64,000 nt of DNA from Flaviflexus equikiangi (lineage in GTDB: Bacteria; Actinomycetota; Actinomycetes; Actinomycetales; Actinomycetaceae): NCBI RefSeq assembly GCF_014069875.1, contig NZ_CP059676.1:1612001-1676000 (forward strand), given 5' to 3'. The notes beneath the pieces are model-generated. The model was not told the origin of the DNA. It saw only the letters and a program-made list of their open reading frames with translations, and did not search any database. Both the position numbers and the translations under genes were made by a program. This document shows positions 45,486 to 53,849 of the stretch, piece by piece; the stretch's first letter is position 1; each line of letters opens with the position of its first letter.

Positions 45486-46330
45486 GACATCCTCACGATG
45501 TGGTGGGCAATGATGCGGGCTTTCACCGTGTCCGGGACACGGACTCGGTTCGAGGTGATCTCGTCGACGCTGGCGGCGCGCAGACGCCGCGACAGTTCTG
45601 CGAACAGTGCGTGGGCAACGCTGACGGCACGCCGGGAATCCGCGGGGATATGGGGGATGACGTCCGCCGCGGCAGCCAGGTCCGCGTCGATCTCATCCAT
45701 GATCCGGACCTTCTCGGCTTCCGTCAGGGTGGGGAAATAGCTGCGTCCCAGTGCTGTCTTGTCGGTCGCCAGATCCCTCATGAAGTTGACGTTCTGGAAC
45801 GCGGCACCGAGTCTGCGCGCCCCGGGCGCCAGCTCGTCGTAGAGTGCGCCGTTGCCGCGGACGAACACGCGCAGGCACATGAGGCCGACGACTTCGGCCG
45901 AGCCGTACACGTATCCTGACAGGCTCTCGTCCGTATGCTCTGCGACCGTGAGGTCGGCTCTCATCGAATCGAAGAAAGGATCAATGAGCTCGGCATCGAT
46001 CCCGTGCTCCCGTGCAGTCAGGGCAAATGCGTGGACGACGAGATTCGCGCTCCCGCCGATCGATATCGCTCGATGCACATCGGCTTGGAGATCATCGAGC
46101 AGGGCCGCTCGAGTCGGGGTATCCCACGGTTGACGATCATCGTCGACCAGCTCATCCGCGACCCGGACGAGGGCGTAGATGCAGCGCACGTGGGTTCGTG
46201 CGGGTTCTCGAAGCAGGCGCGTCGCCCACCCGAATGATGTCGAATACCTGTCGATGATCGAGCCTGAACTCGACCTGGCCACATCGTCGTAGAGAGATGA
46301 TGATGGGAGCTTCCGACTGTCCCGCCTCAT
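45482..46330 (-). CDS. crtB: Phytoene synthase
   Basis: 282 residues, squalene/phytoene synthase family. Head-to-head condensation of two GGPP to phytoene. First Asp-rich motif in YALVRVADELVDD and second in FQNVNFMRDLATD; YFP and the RRAVSVAHALFAEL helix follow. ATG overlaps the crtE stop by four bases. Confidence 0.96.
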   Translation of the reverse strand: MRRDSRKLPSSSLYDDVARSSSGSIIDRYSTSFGWATRLLREPARTHVRCIYALVRVADELVDDDRQPWDTPTRAALLDDLQADVHRAISIGGSANLVVHAFALTAREHGIDAELIDPFFDSMRADLTVAEHTDESLSGYVYGSAEVVGLMCLRVFVRGNGALYDELAPGARRLGAAFQNVNFMRDLATDKTALGRSYFPTLTEAEKVRIMDEIDADLAAAADVIPHIPADSRRAVSVAHALFAELSRRLRAASVDEITSNRVRVPDTVKARIIAHHIVRMS

Positions 46331-47358
46331 GAGGCCACCCCGTGGGCAGATGCCTGGGTTCCGAGAATCTGGTCGATGGCCGCAGTCACGACATCGGAGG
46401 CATCCCCCGGGAGGCGTGCGGCCGATGCGAGGGCAGACCGGCGGTAGTCCCCCGCCAGTGCGAGCACCGAGTCTCTCGCTCCGCTCTCCGTGAGAAGAGT
46501 GCGGGCTCGCCCAGCCTCGGCGAGAGTCAGGTCCGCCCTGCCGACGTAGCGCGACAGGTCATCCCACTGGCTCGTCGAACGAGCAAACACCATGAGGGCC
46601 GTGAATTTGCCTTCCCGCAGGTCAGAAAGCGGATCCTTGCCCGTCTGATCGGGGCTGGCGAAGACACCATCGAGATCATCGAGGAGTTGGAAGGCAATCC
46701 CCACATCGCGCCCAGCCTGCCCCAGGTCGGAGATGACATGCTCATCCGCCTCAGCCAGGATTGCGGCCGCCTGCATCGGCAGCTCGAACGAGTACGCGGA
46801 TGTCTTCCAGGCGGCGATGTCGAGCACGTCGGAAAGATCCGCTCCCGTGAACGAGACTCGCACGTCCGCGAGCTCACCGGCGGCGCTGCGATGAAGGACG
46901 AGATCGACAAGATCGAGGAGGCGAGACATGACGTCCGGTTTCGCGCCGCACATCGCAATGTTCCTCATCGCGCCGGCCAGGGCAAGATCGCCCGCGAGAA
47001 TGCCTGCCGTCTCCCCATACCTGTGGGCTTGCGCCTGCGGCGCTCCTGCTGCGATGGCGCGAGCGGAGAAGGTGCCCGTCACGTTGGGCTTGCCGCGGCG
47101 CAGCTGATCGCCGTCGATGACATCATCGTGGATGACGAACGTCGTGTGGAAGAGCTCGACCGCGTCCGCGACGAAGCCGGCAGATAGCTCATCGGTGCCG
47201 CCAAGGGCGCGGTAGACGGAAAGAAGGAGGCGGGGCCGGAACCGCTTCCCCCCGATCGCTTGTTCTCGGATTGCACGCCACAGGTTGCGGTCGTGCTCAT
47301 CCAGGCTTCGACTCAACGCCGAGTCGAAGAGAGGATCAAGCGAAGAGGGCTGGGACAT
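46327..47358 (-). CDS. crtE: Geranylgeranyl diphosphate synthase
   Basis: 343 residues, trans-prenyltransferase. Makes GGPP for phytoene. GGKRFRPRLL binds IPP; first Asp-rich motif HDDVIDGD at 77-84; the second is QLLDDLDGVF at 224-233, the actinobacterial DDxxGVF form. First gene of the crt operon; GAGGACCC before the ATG and a possible TAATGC hexamer about 50 bases upstream. Confidence 0.95.
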   Translation of the reverse strand: MSQPSSLDPLFDSALSRSLDEHDRNLWRAIREQAIGGKRFRPRLLLSVYRALGGTDELSAGFVADAVELFHTTFVIHDDVIDGDQLRRGKPNVTGTFSARAIAAGAPQAQAHRYGETAGILAGDLALAGAMRNIAMCGAKPDVMSRLLDLVDLVLHRSAAGELADVRVSFTGADLSDVLDIAAWKTSAYSFELPMQAAAILAEADEHVISDLGQAGRDVGIAFQLLDDLDGVFASPDQTGKDPLSDLREGKFTALMVFARSTSQWDDLSRYVGRADLTLAEAGRARTLLTESGARDSVLALAGDYRRSALASAARLPGDASDVVTAAIDQILGTQASAHGVAS

Positions 47359-47478
47359 GGGTCCTCGTCTCGTAGGCTGGCAGGACGGCAGTGTCGTTGC
47401 ATTAGATCATCGAACCACGCACGCCGGTAGAGACACGGTCGCCGCGGAGCGCGGTTCCAACGTTCCCAGAGTAGCAAA

Positions 47479-47508
47479 AAGTGGTGCTGAGAATACTCAG
47501 CACCACTT
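47479..47508 (-). terminator. Rho-independent terminator after rpmF
   Basis: Perfect 13-bp stem (47479-47491 with 47496-47508, loop AATA on plus strand), followed on the minus strand by TTTTTGC (two Ts within the stem base). Ends the rpsN-rpmF unit ahead of the crt promoter. Confidence 0.9.
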
Positions 47509-47521
47509 CCGCTTCAACGTT

Positions 47522-47683
47522 TTAGTCGATCGCGCCAGTCTGGTAAGCCTTGGCCAGACGGCGGGGAATACGAACCTCGCGACCCTGGACCTTGACCGTG
47601 ACGAGCTCGGTCATCTGGGCCTTCCACTGGGACCGGCGGTTGCGCGTATTGCTACGCGACATTTTATGCTTGGGAACAGCCAT
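47522..47683 (-). CDS. rpmF: Ribosomal protein L32, zinc-free form
   Basis: 53 residues: begins [20 protein letters not shown], the L32 signature, and ends [11 protein letters not shown]. It contains no cysteine, so it lacks the zinc ribbon of the usual L32 and belongs to the C-minus type that replaces it under zinc limitation. 45 bases downstream of the zinc-free rpsN, in the same transcription unit. Confidence 0.95.
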   Translation of the reverse strand: MAVPKHKMSRSNTRNRRSQWKAQMTELVTVKVQGREVRIPRRLAKAYQTGAID

Positions 47684-47728
47684 AGCGCCGCTCCTTCCTT
47701 GTTCAGGCGGCCTGAGCCGCGAAAATTT

Positions 47729-48034
47729 CTACCAGGAGGACTTGGTTACGCCCGGGAGTTCGCCGCGCAGCGCCATGTGGCGCATGCGGACGCGGGAGAG
47801 ACCGAAGGCGCCGATGTAACCGCGGGGACGACCATCGATGGCGTCGCGGTTACGCAGGCGGACAGGAGACGCATCACGCGGGAGTGCGTGCAATGCGGCC
47901 ATAGCCTCATCACGCTCCTCCTGCGTCAGGTTCATATCCACCGAAGCCTTCTTCAACTGTGCGCGACGCTCTGCGTAGCGCTCGACGATCTCGCGGCGCT
48001 GCTTGTCACGCGCAATCTTCGACTTCTTCGCCAT
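47729..48034 (-). CDS. rpsN: Ribosomal protein S14, zinc-free long form
   Basis: 101 residues. [28 protein letters not shown] and [43 protein letters not shown] identify S14; the long form without the CxxC-CxxC zinc site. GAGAGG is six bases before the ATG. With rpmF it forms a zinc-sparing pair of the kind usually repressed by Zur. I could not find a convincing Zur box in 48035-48270. Confidence 0.96.
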   Translation of the reverse strand: MAKKSKIARDKQRREIVERYAERRAQLKKASVDMNLTQEERDEAMAALHALPRDASPVRLRNRDAIDGRPRGYIGAFGLSRVRMRHMALRGELPGVTKSSW

Positions 48035-48258
48035 GCTTACCTCTCTTTACCAGAACACTCTGTCCCGGTAATACTTCTCTATCGTGCTGGACCTACCAGG
48101 AGTTTCCTCGCGCGATGGGGATCACCCGGAGGGACAGCGGTCCGACAAACAATCGTAACGCAGAATCCATCGAGAACCCTAGTTACGTCGGACACCAAAT
48201 CCGCGCAGTCGGTCACACTGCGACTGAACGGACCCGAGCCGATTGACATACTACCCAC

Positions 48259-48264
48259 TAGGAT
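48259..48264 (+). promoter_or_regulatory. Candidate -10 box of the yigZ-like gene (leaderless)
   Basis: TAGGAT ends six bases before ATG 48271. Confidence 0.45.
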
Positions 48265-48270
48265 AGGGGT

Positions 48271-48888
48271 ATGGCCCGCACGATTCGAACCAGCGTGAGA
48301 ACTGAGCTTGTGATTTCCCGCTCCCGTTTCATCACGCACCTCTCCCCCGCGGCCGACCCGGACGAGGCGCGAGCCGTTGTCGCCGACCTCCGGTCCGAGT
48401 TCCCCGATGCTCGCCACCACTGCTCTGCCTGGATCGTGCGCGTGGAGGGTGAACTGGATCGGGAGCATTCATCGGACGATGGGGAGCCGTCCGGGACGGC
48501 AGGCCGCCCCATGCTGGATGTGCTGCGAGGCGCAGGCCTCACGGATGTTGCCGCAGTCGTCGTCCGCTACTTCGGCGGCATCCTGCTCGGAACCGGCGGA
48601 CTCGTGCGCGCCTACTCCGACTCGGTGTCTGACGCGATTGCGGAGGCAGAGATCTGGACGGTCGATGACGTGCCCCGCTGGTCGATCTCGGTCCCCCCAG
48701 CATCGGCTGGGCGCCTCGAATCGGCCCTCCGCAACGCCGGCATGGCCGTCGAGGCGCAGTGGGGCGAATGCGTCACGCTCCTTGTGACGACGTCCGATCG
48801 CGATCATCTCACGGCCCTGGCCAGCGCAGACTTGGGATATGACGTCACCCCGGACCCGGCAGGAACCGTTCCGCTGTTCTCTCGCTGA
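48271..48888 (+). CDS. YigZ/IMPACT-family protein
   Basis: 205 residues, UPF0029. N-terminal domain has the conserved SRSRFITHLSPA, HHCSAWIV, DDGEPSGTAGRPML and VVRYFGGILLGTGGLVRAYSDSV; the C-terminal ferredoxin-like domain follows. Related eukaryotic IMPACT binds GCN1 and affects translation control; the bacterial role is unsettled. 87 bases before the Cys-rich leader of cysK, so probably a separate unit. Confidence 0.92.
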   Translation: MARTIRTSVRTELVISRSRFITHLSPAADPDEARAVVADLRSEFPDARHHCSAWIVRVEGELDREHSSDDGEPSGTAGRPMLDVLRGAGLTDVAAVVVRYFGGILLGTGGLVRAYSDSVSDAIAEAEIWTVDDVPRWSISVPPASAGRLESALRNAGMAVEAQWGECVTLLVTTSDRDHLTALASADLGYDVTPDPAGTVPLFSR

Positions 48889-48975
48889 GCGAACGGGACT
48901 TGCCCAGTGGCAAAGGTCATGAAACTATAGCCATGAGCAACTAGCTGATCTTTTAACTATTTCCAGGAGGCGATC

Positions 48976-49035
48976 ATGGGCACACTGATCCCCACATCCT
49001 CCTGTGTCTGCTGTCGCTGCCTGATCTGTCTGTAG
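48976..49035 (+). CDS. Cysteine-rich leader peptide upstream of cysK
   Basis: 19 codons from ATG 48976 to TAG, encoding MGTLIPTSSCVCCRCLICL with Cys at 10, 12, 13, 15 and 18. Perfect AGGAGG (48965-48970) five bases before the ATG, the best ribosome site in the area. Five Cys codons in 19, directly before the cysteine operon, indicate a sensor of Cys-tRNA supply: ribosomes would stall there when cysteine is short. Codons 8-10 contain CCTCCT (48998-49003), complementary to its own AGGAGG and, as TCCTC (48997-49001), to the GAGGA of cysK. Poly-Cys short ORFs act as cysteine-responsive attenuators in mycobacteria. Confidence 0.85.
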   Translation: MGTLIPTSSCVCCRCLICL

Positions 49036-49076
49036 AGTGCCGGGCTCCAAAGGTGCGCTTTCCGCACGCCCGACAC
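49036..49076 (+). promoter_or_regulatory. Stem-loop between the leader peptide and cysK
   Basis: AGTGCCGGGC (49036-49045) pairs with GCCCGACACT (49067-49076) with one mismatch, enclosing a GTGCG/CGCAC hairpin. No T-run follows, so it is more likely part of a translational switch than a terminator. It begins at the leader stop codon. Confidence 0.55.
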
Positions 49077-49127
49077 TCATACCCTTCATAGACCGATCCA
49101 CTCCACGACTATTCTTGAGGACCAAAC

Positions 49128-50063
49128 ATGTCTCGTATCGCATCTGACGCAACCCAGCTCATCGGCAACACGCCCCTCGTCCGCATCAACAACCTCTTCC
49201 CCGACTCGAAGGCGACCGTTCTCGCGAAGCTCGAGTTCTACAACCCAGCCAACTCCGTCAAGGACCGCATCGGTGTCGCCATCGTCGACGCGGCCGAGAA
49301 GTCGGGACAGCTTCCCGCCGGCGGCACGATCGTCGAAGCCACATCGGGCAACACCGGTATCGCCCTCGCCTTCGTGGGAGCCGCACGCGGCTACAAGGTC
49401 GTGCTGACGATGCCGTCGTCGATGTCGAAGGAGCGCCGCGCCCTGCTTCGCGCCTACGGTGCGGAGCTCATCCTCACGGAGCCCTCCGAGGGCATGCGAG
49501 GCGCCGTCGCCAAGGCTGAGGAGGTTGCGAAGGAGCGCGAGGGTGCGGTGCTCGCATCGCAGTTCGCGAACGAAGCGAATCCTGCCATCCATGAAGCCAC
49601 GACCGGTCCCGAGATCTGGAATGACACGGACGGCGACGTCGCGGCTCTCGTCGCCGGCATCGGCACAGGCGGCACGATCACCGGCACGGGACGCTACCTG
49701 CGCTCCCAGAACCCGGACATCAAGCTGTTCGCCGTGGAGCCCGCCGAGTCCCCGCTCCTGTCCGGAGGCAAGGCCGGCCCGCACAAGATCCAGGGCATCG
49801 GCGCGAACTTCGTGCCCGACGTCCTCGACACGGAGATCTATGACGAGGTCATTGCGGTGCCCTCGGAAGATGCCTTCACGTGGGCGCGCGCTGCCGCGAC
49901 GAAGGAAGGCCTCCTCGTCGGCATCTCCTCCGGCGCGGCTCTCAAGGCTGCCGGCGAGATCGCGTCCCGCGACGAGTTCGCGGGCAAGACCATCGTCGTC
50001 ATCATCCCGTCCTTCGGCGAACGCTACCTGTCGACACCCCTCTTCGAAGGCCTGGTGGACTGA
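49128..50063 (+). CDS. cysK: Cysteine synthase (O-acetylserine sulfhydrylase)
   Basis: PLP enzyme making cysteine from O-acetylserine and sulfide. 311 residues. PLP-binding Lys45 in [11 protein letters not shown], phosphate/substrate loop [12 protein letters not shown], and [22 protein letters not shown] precedes the ATG by six bases. First enzyme gene after the leader; cysE follows after two bases. Confidence 0.98.
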   Translation: MSRIASDATQLIGNTPLVRINNLFPDSKATVLAKLEFYNPANSVKDRIGVAIVDAAEKSGQLPAGGTIVEATSGNTGIALAFVGAARGYKVVLTMPSSMSKERRALLRAYGAELILTEPSEGMRGAVAKAEEVAKEREGAVLASQFANEANPAIHEATTGPEIWNDTDGDVAALVAGIGTGGTITGTGRYLRSQNPDIKLFAVEPAESPLLSGGKAGPHKIQGIGANFVPDVLDTEIYDEVIAVPSEDAFTWARAAATKEGLLVGISSGAALKAAGEIASRDEFAGKTIVVIIPSFGERYLSTPLFEGLVD

Positions 50064-50065
50064 CC

Positions 50066-50647
50066 ATGATCTTCTCGCTTGGCGCCTCTCTCGGCACCCT
50101 CCTCAAGGAAGATCTTGAGGCGGCGCGCAAGCGGGACCCCGCCGCGCGTACGCCCCTCGAGGTCGCTCTGGCCTATCCCGGGGTGCACGCGCTATGGGCG
50201 CACCGCATCGCTCACGCGATGTGGAACTCATCGGATCGTCTCAAGCTCCCTGCCCGTCTCCTCTCCCAGATAGCCCGCTCCATCACCGGTATCGAGATCC
50301 ACCCGGGCGCTAGCCTGGGGCGCCGCATGTTCATCGATCACGGTATGGGAGTGGTCATCGGGGAGACGGCAGAAGTGGGCGAAGACGTCATGATCTACCA
50401 CGGCACCACTCTCGGGGGCGTGTCCCTCAGCAAGGGCAAACGTCATCCGACTGTCGGCAATCGGGTCACGATCGGTGCGGGAGCGAAGATTCTCGGCCCC
50501 ATCACACTCGGTGACGACAGCCAGGTCGGCGCCAACGCCGTCGTGATCCGCGATGTTCCCGCGGGCGTCACAGCGGTCGGTGTCCCGGCGAAGAACCGAG
50601 CAGTCCCCGTCTTGGAGCCCGCCGTCGATCCGGCGATCTGGATCTGA
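50066..50647 (+). CDS. cysE: Serine O-acetyltransferase
   Basis: Supplies O-acetylserine to CysK. 193 residues, the short form. ATG 50066, two bases after the cysK stop. Left-handed beta-helix with [43 protein letters not shown] and [24 protein letters not shown]. The C-terminus ends PAIWI: the terminal Ile is the residue that docks into the CysK active site to form the cysteine synthase complex in other bacteria. A long terminator follows. Confidence 0.97.
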   Translation: MIFSLGASLGTLLKEDLEAARKRDPAARTPLEVALAYPGVHALWAHRIAHAMWNSSDRLKLPARLLSQIARSITGIEIHPGASLGRRMFIDHGMGVVIGETAEVGEDVMIYHGTTLGGVSLSKGKRHPTVGNRVTIGAGAKILGPITLGDDSQVGANAVVIRDVPAGVTAVGVPAKNRAVPVLEPAVDPAIWI

Positions 50648-50664
50648 GAGTCGAACGATGAACG

Positions 50665-50692
50665 GGAAGGGCGGCCCTCGGGCCGCCCTTCC
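50665..50692. terminator. Terminator after cysE
   Basis: Perfect 13-bp stem (50665-50677 with 50680-50692) 17 bases after the stop; tight two-base loop. Confidence 0.85.
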
Positions 50693-50703
50693 TCGCGTCC
50701 CGG

Positions 50704-50709
50704 TACAGT
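50704..50709 (+). promoter_or_regulatory. Candidate -10 box of the membrane protein gene (leaderless)
   Basis: TACAGT ends seven bases before ATG 50717. Confidence 0.4.
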
Positions 50710-50716
50710 AGTCACT

Positions 50717-51313
50717 ATGGGAACTTGTGACTATTCGGATGCTCGGGCGGAATTCTCGGCATCATCGCGCCAAAGCCGCGACCGTGCCATCCTTTTCGCC
50801 AGCATCGCCGGCATCGTCCTTCTCGTGGGGGCTTTCCTCATCGGGGATGTCGTCACGTTCGCCGCAGCGGCAGGAACCGCACTCCTTGCCTGGGCCGGAG
50901 TTCAACTCGTCGGCATCGGCTATCTGCGCACGAGGCCGAAAAATCCTGCAGTCGGCCTCTCGATCGTTGCGGGCGCCGCCACCGTCCTCGCCGTCCTCCT
51001 CATCACACCCGGCGGCACAGCAGCCGTCACCATCGCCGGCGCCTGGCTGGCCTGCGGTGCCGCCACCGAGGTGCTCCGCGGGAGCCAGTGGCGCCGTGCC
51101 CTCTCGGCGGAGGGCACCTCAGGAGAGGTTGTTCGCACTCTTGCCGTCCACACGGGATATGACGGCACCCCGCTCGTGAGCTTCCTCAGCGGCGGGGTGC
51201 TGGTCGGTGTGTGGGCTGCCGTGCTCGGCGCGCTGCCGTGGCTGACGCCGTTCGCGATCCTCGTGCACGTCGCGGCCGCCCTCGGACTGTCTGCTAGCCC
51301 TCGTACTCGGTGA
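50717..51313 (+). CDS. Hypothetical membrane protein
   Basis: 198 residues, about six transmembrane helices (roughly 25-43, 46-65, 77-95, 99-117, 155-175, 178-193) with a soluble loop 120-152 (GSQWRRALSAEGTSGEVVRTLAVHTGYDG). It resembles actinobacterial HdeD-like or DUF-type membrane proteins only in overall topology; no motif fixes a function. Its 3' end overlaps the convergent rpiB gene by 20 bases. Confidence 0.65.
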   Translation: MGTCDYSDARAEFSASSRQSRDRAILFASIAGIVLLVGAFLIGDVVTFAAAAGTALLAWAGVQLVGIGYLRTRPKNPAVGLSIVAGAATVLAVLLITPGGTAAVTIAGAWLACGAATEVLRGSQWRRALSAEGTSGEVVRTLAVHTGYDGTPLVSFLSGGVLVGVWAAVLGALPWLTPFAILVHVAAALGLSASPRTR

Positions 51314-51737
51314 GCAGGTCGATCCTGTCCTGGTGGCGCTGATCTCCCGAGAACGGTTCCGCAAGGAAGGCATCGACGAGGGCGAAGGCTTCCTCCTGCG
51401 TGTGCTGACGGGCTCCGATCGCGACAACGTTGGCGTTGTTGTGTTCGCGGCCGAGGCGGGCCGTTGCCTCCGACCAGGCGAGAATGGCGCGAACGCCCTT
51501 GACCTTGTTGGCGGCGATCTGTTCGCCGTTGCCTGATCCGCCGATCACGATGCCGAGAGATCCCTCGTCTGCGACGACTGCCTCGCCGGCGGCGAAGCAG
51601 AACGGCGGGTAATGATCGAGGGCATCGTATTCGTGGGCGCCGTGATCGATGACGTCGTGGCCAGCGTCGGTGAGGTAAGCGACGAGTGCTTCCTTGAGCT
51701 CGAAGCCGGCATGGTCTGTTCCAATATGTATCCGCAT
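51294..51737 (-). CDS. rpiB: Ribose-5-phosphate isomerase B
   Basis: 147 residues. Interconverts ribose-5-P and ribulose-5-P (pentose phosphate pathway). IGTDHAGFELK (phosphate/ring-opening Asp-His), the anion loop VIGGSGNGEQIAANK and REHNNANVVAIGAR are diagnostic. The Cys of the E. coli enzyme is replaced by Ser in GGSGNGE, as in the mycobacterial form. ATG 51737 is preceded by TATGCT at seven bases; codons further upstream are unlikely. Confidence 0.95.
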   Translation of the reverse strand: MRIHIGTDHAGFELKEALVAYLTDAGHDVIDHGAHEYDALDHYPPFCFAAGEAVVADEGSLGIVIGGSGNGEQIAANKVKGVRAILAWSEATARLGREHNNANVVAIGARQHTQEEAFALVDAFLAEPFSGDQRHQDRIDLLTEYEG

Positions 51738-51744
51738 AGCTACA

Positions 51745-51750
51745 AGCATA
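51745..51750 (-). promoter_or_regulatory. Candidate -10 box of rpiB (leaderless)
   Basis: TATGCT on the minus strand ends seven bases before ATG 51737. It lies 40 bases from the divergent -10 of the peptidase gene. Confidence 0.45.
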
Positions 51751-51789
51751 ACCTCAGCCATTCGGTTCGAGTGCCCGGCGGGCTCGTCC

Positions 51790-51795
51790 TAGACT
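51790..51795 (+). promoter_or_regulatory. Candidate -10 box of the M13 peptidase gene (leaderless)
   Basis: TAGACT ends six bases before ATG 51802. Confidence 0.45.
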
Positions 51796-51801
51796 GGGGC
51801 A

Positions 51802-53784
51802 ATGACTGATCCAATACTTGACGACGTCCTTGCCGGCGCCAAAACCTCTGTCCGCGTCCAAGACGACCTGTTCCGGTGGGTGAACGGCACGTGGCTCGAT
51901 ACTCACGAGATTCCCGCGGACCGTCCGAGCGACGGCTCCTTCTACAAGCTCAACGAGCAGTCGGAAGAGCGGGTGAAGGCCCTCATCGACGACCTGTCGG
52001 AGGGCAGCCCGGAGGGCGATGCGAAGAAGATCGCCGATTACTACCGTTCCTTCATGGATGTGGAGACGATCAACGCGGCCGGCATCACGCCTCTCGGTGC
52101 GGATCTTGACCTCATCACGTCGGCCCAGACAAAAGACGAACTGGCCCGTGCGGTCGGTCAGCTCTCGCGTACGGGTGTCGATGTTCCCTTCGGTTTCGAT
52201 ATCGATGCCGACCTGAACGATCCCGATTCTTACGTCTTGTTCGTCTCCCAGGCCGGCCTGTCCCTCCCCGATGAGGCGTACTACCGGGCCGAGCAGCACG
52301 CCGACACTCTCGCAGCCTTCACGACCTTCGTGCCCGAGTTCCTCGAGGTCGCTGGCCTCGTTCCCGATCCGACTGCCACCGCGGAGCGGATCATCTCGTT
52401 CGAGAAGGCTCTCGCCTCCCACCACGCTGATGTTGTGACGACGCGAGACACGGACAAGATCAACAACCCCATGCCGTGGGCTGACTTCGTCGCGTCCGCT
52501 CCCGGATTCGACTGGGATGGTGCCCGGGACGCCATGGGCATTCCCGCCGACCTCGTCGGCCGTGTCATCGTCCTCACCCCGGATGCTCTCGCGGGTGCGG
52601 CCGCGCTGTGGGCGGAGGCCGAGATGGAGACGCTCCGCGACTACCTGGCGTGGAAGGTGCTGACAGCACGCGCGTCCTACCTGTCTGAAGTCATCGATAA
52701 CAAGAACTTCGAGTTCTTCCGGACGACCCTGACCGGCACCACCGAGCAGAAGGAACGGTGGAAGAGGGGCGTCGCGGTCGTCTCCGGCGTTCTCGGTGAG
52801 GCCCTCGGAAAGATCTACGTGGAGCGCCACTTCCCGCCCGAGCACAAGGCGAAGATGGAGCAGCTCGTCGCCGACCTCCTCGAGGCCTACCGCCTCTCCA
52901 TCCAAAGCCTGGACTGGATGGGAGAGGATACGAAGGTGAAGGCGCTGAAGAAGCTCGCGACCTTCAACCCGAAGATCGGCTACCCGGATACGTGGCGCGA
53001 CTACTCGAACCTGACCATCACCGATGATCTCCTCGAGAACGTGCGGTCGGCCAACGCCTTCGAAACCGATCGTGCGATCGCCAAACTGGGCAAGCCCATG
53101 GATCGCGACGAATGGTACATGCCGCCGCAGATGGTCAACGCCTACTACAACCCGGTCTGGAATGAGATCGTGTTCCCGGCCGCGATCCTCCAGCCGCCCT
53201 TCTTCGACCCGGAGGCGGATGACGCATGGAACTATGGCGGCATCGGGGCTGTCATCGGGCACGAGATCGGGCACGGATTCGACGACCAGGGCTCCAAGTA
53301 TGACGATTCCGGCAAGCTCAACAACTGGTGGACCGATGAGGACCGCCGCGAGTTCGAGAAGCGCGCCAATGCGCTGATCTCTCAATACGATGCCTACACT
53401 CCGGCCCAGCTCGGACAGTCCGAGCATCACGTCAACGGTGCTCTCACGATCGGGGAGAACATCGGAGACCTGGGCGGGCTCACGATCGGGCTCAAGGCCT
53501 ACGATATTGCGCTGCGCCGCAACGGCTACTCGGGCTTGGCCGATGCTCCCGTCATCGACGGCCACACCGGCATCCAGCGCGTCTTCTACTCCTATGCTCG
53601 GATCTGGCGGTCGAAGTCGAGGGATGAGATGGCGGTGGTGCTGCTCTCCATCGACCCCCACTCCCCGGCAGAGTTCCGATGCAACGGCGTCGTCAAGAAC
53701 CTCACGGCCTTCCACGACGCATTCGACGTGACCGAGGGCGATGAGCTCTACCTTCCGCCCTCTGAGCGCGTCACCATCTGGTAG
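51802..53784 (+). CDS. M13-family zinc endopeptidase (PepO/neprilysin type)
   Basis: 660 residues, no signal peptide, so cytoplasmic. Zinc ligands His487 and His491 with catalytic Glu488 in VIGHEIGHGFDDQGSKYD, and third ligand Glu552 in ENIGDLGGLTIGL (E-x3-D). NAYYNPVWNEIVFPAAILQPPFF is the substrate-binding NAYY motif of M13 enzymes. Cleaves oligopeptides. Starts with an apparent leaderless promoter; converges on a lipoprotein gene across a shared terminator. Confidence 0.95.
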   Translation: MTDPILDDVLAGAKTSVRVQDDLFRWVNGTWLDTHEIPADRPSDGSFYKLNEQSEERVKALIDDLSEGSPEGDAKKIADYYRSFMDVETINAAGITPLGADLDLITSAQTKDELARAVGQLSRTGVDVPFGFDIDADLNDPDSYVLFVSQAGLSLPDEAYYRAEQHADTLAAFTTFVPEFLEVAGLVPDPTATAERIISFEKALASHHADVVTTRDTDKINNPMPWADFVASAPGFDWDGARDAMGIPADLVGRVIVLTPDALAGAAALWAEAEMETLRDYLAWKVLTARASYLSEVIDNKNFEFFRTTLTGTTEQKERWKRGVAVVSGVLGEALGKIYVERHFPPEHKAKMEQLVADLLEAYRLSIQSLDWMGEDTKVKALKKLATFNPKIGYPDTWRDYSNLTITDDLLENVRSANAFETDRAIAKLGKPMDRDEWYMPPQMVNAYYNPVWNEIVFPAAILQPPFFDPEADDAWNYGGIGAVIGHEIGHGFDDQGSKYDDSGKLNNWWTDEDRREFEKRANALISQYDAYTPAQLGQSEHHVNGALTIGENIGDLGGLTIGLKAYDIALRRNGYSGLADAPVIDGHTGIQRVFYSYARIWRSKSRDEMAVVLLSIDPHSPAEFRCNGVVKNLTAFHDAFDVTEGDELYLPPSERVTIW

Positions 53785-53801
53785 CCGCGCTTCCAGACTC
53801 C

Positions 53802-53840
53802 GGAGGGGGAGGATCGGGATCGACCCGGCCCTCCCCCTCC
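53802..53840. terminator. Bidirectional terminator between peptidase and lipoprotein genes
   Basis: Perfect 11-bp stem (53802-53812 with 53830-53840) enclosing a CGGG/CCCG inner pairing; lies in the 65-base convergent gap. Confidence 0.8.
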
Positions 53841-53849
53841 TTCGTGCCG

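Noticed and set aside
48035-48270. Possible Zur operator upstream of the zinc-free rpsN
   Set aside because: No palindrome close to the Zur consensus found by eye; not annotated.
51754-53715. Minus-strand open frame of 653 codons opposite the M13 peptidase gene
   Set aside because: Antisense shadow; the plus strand has the HEIGH peptidase with all zinc ligands.
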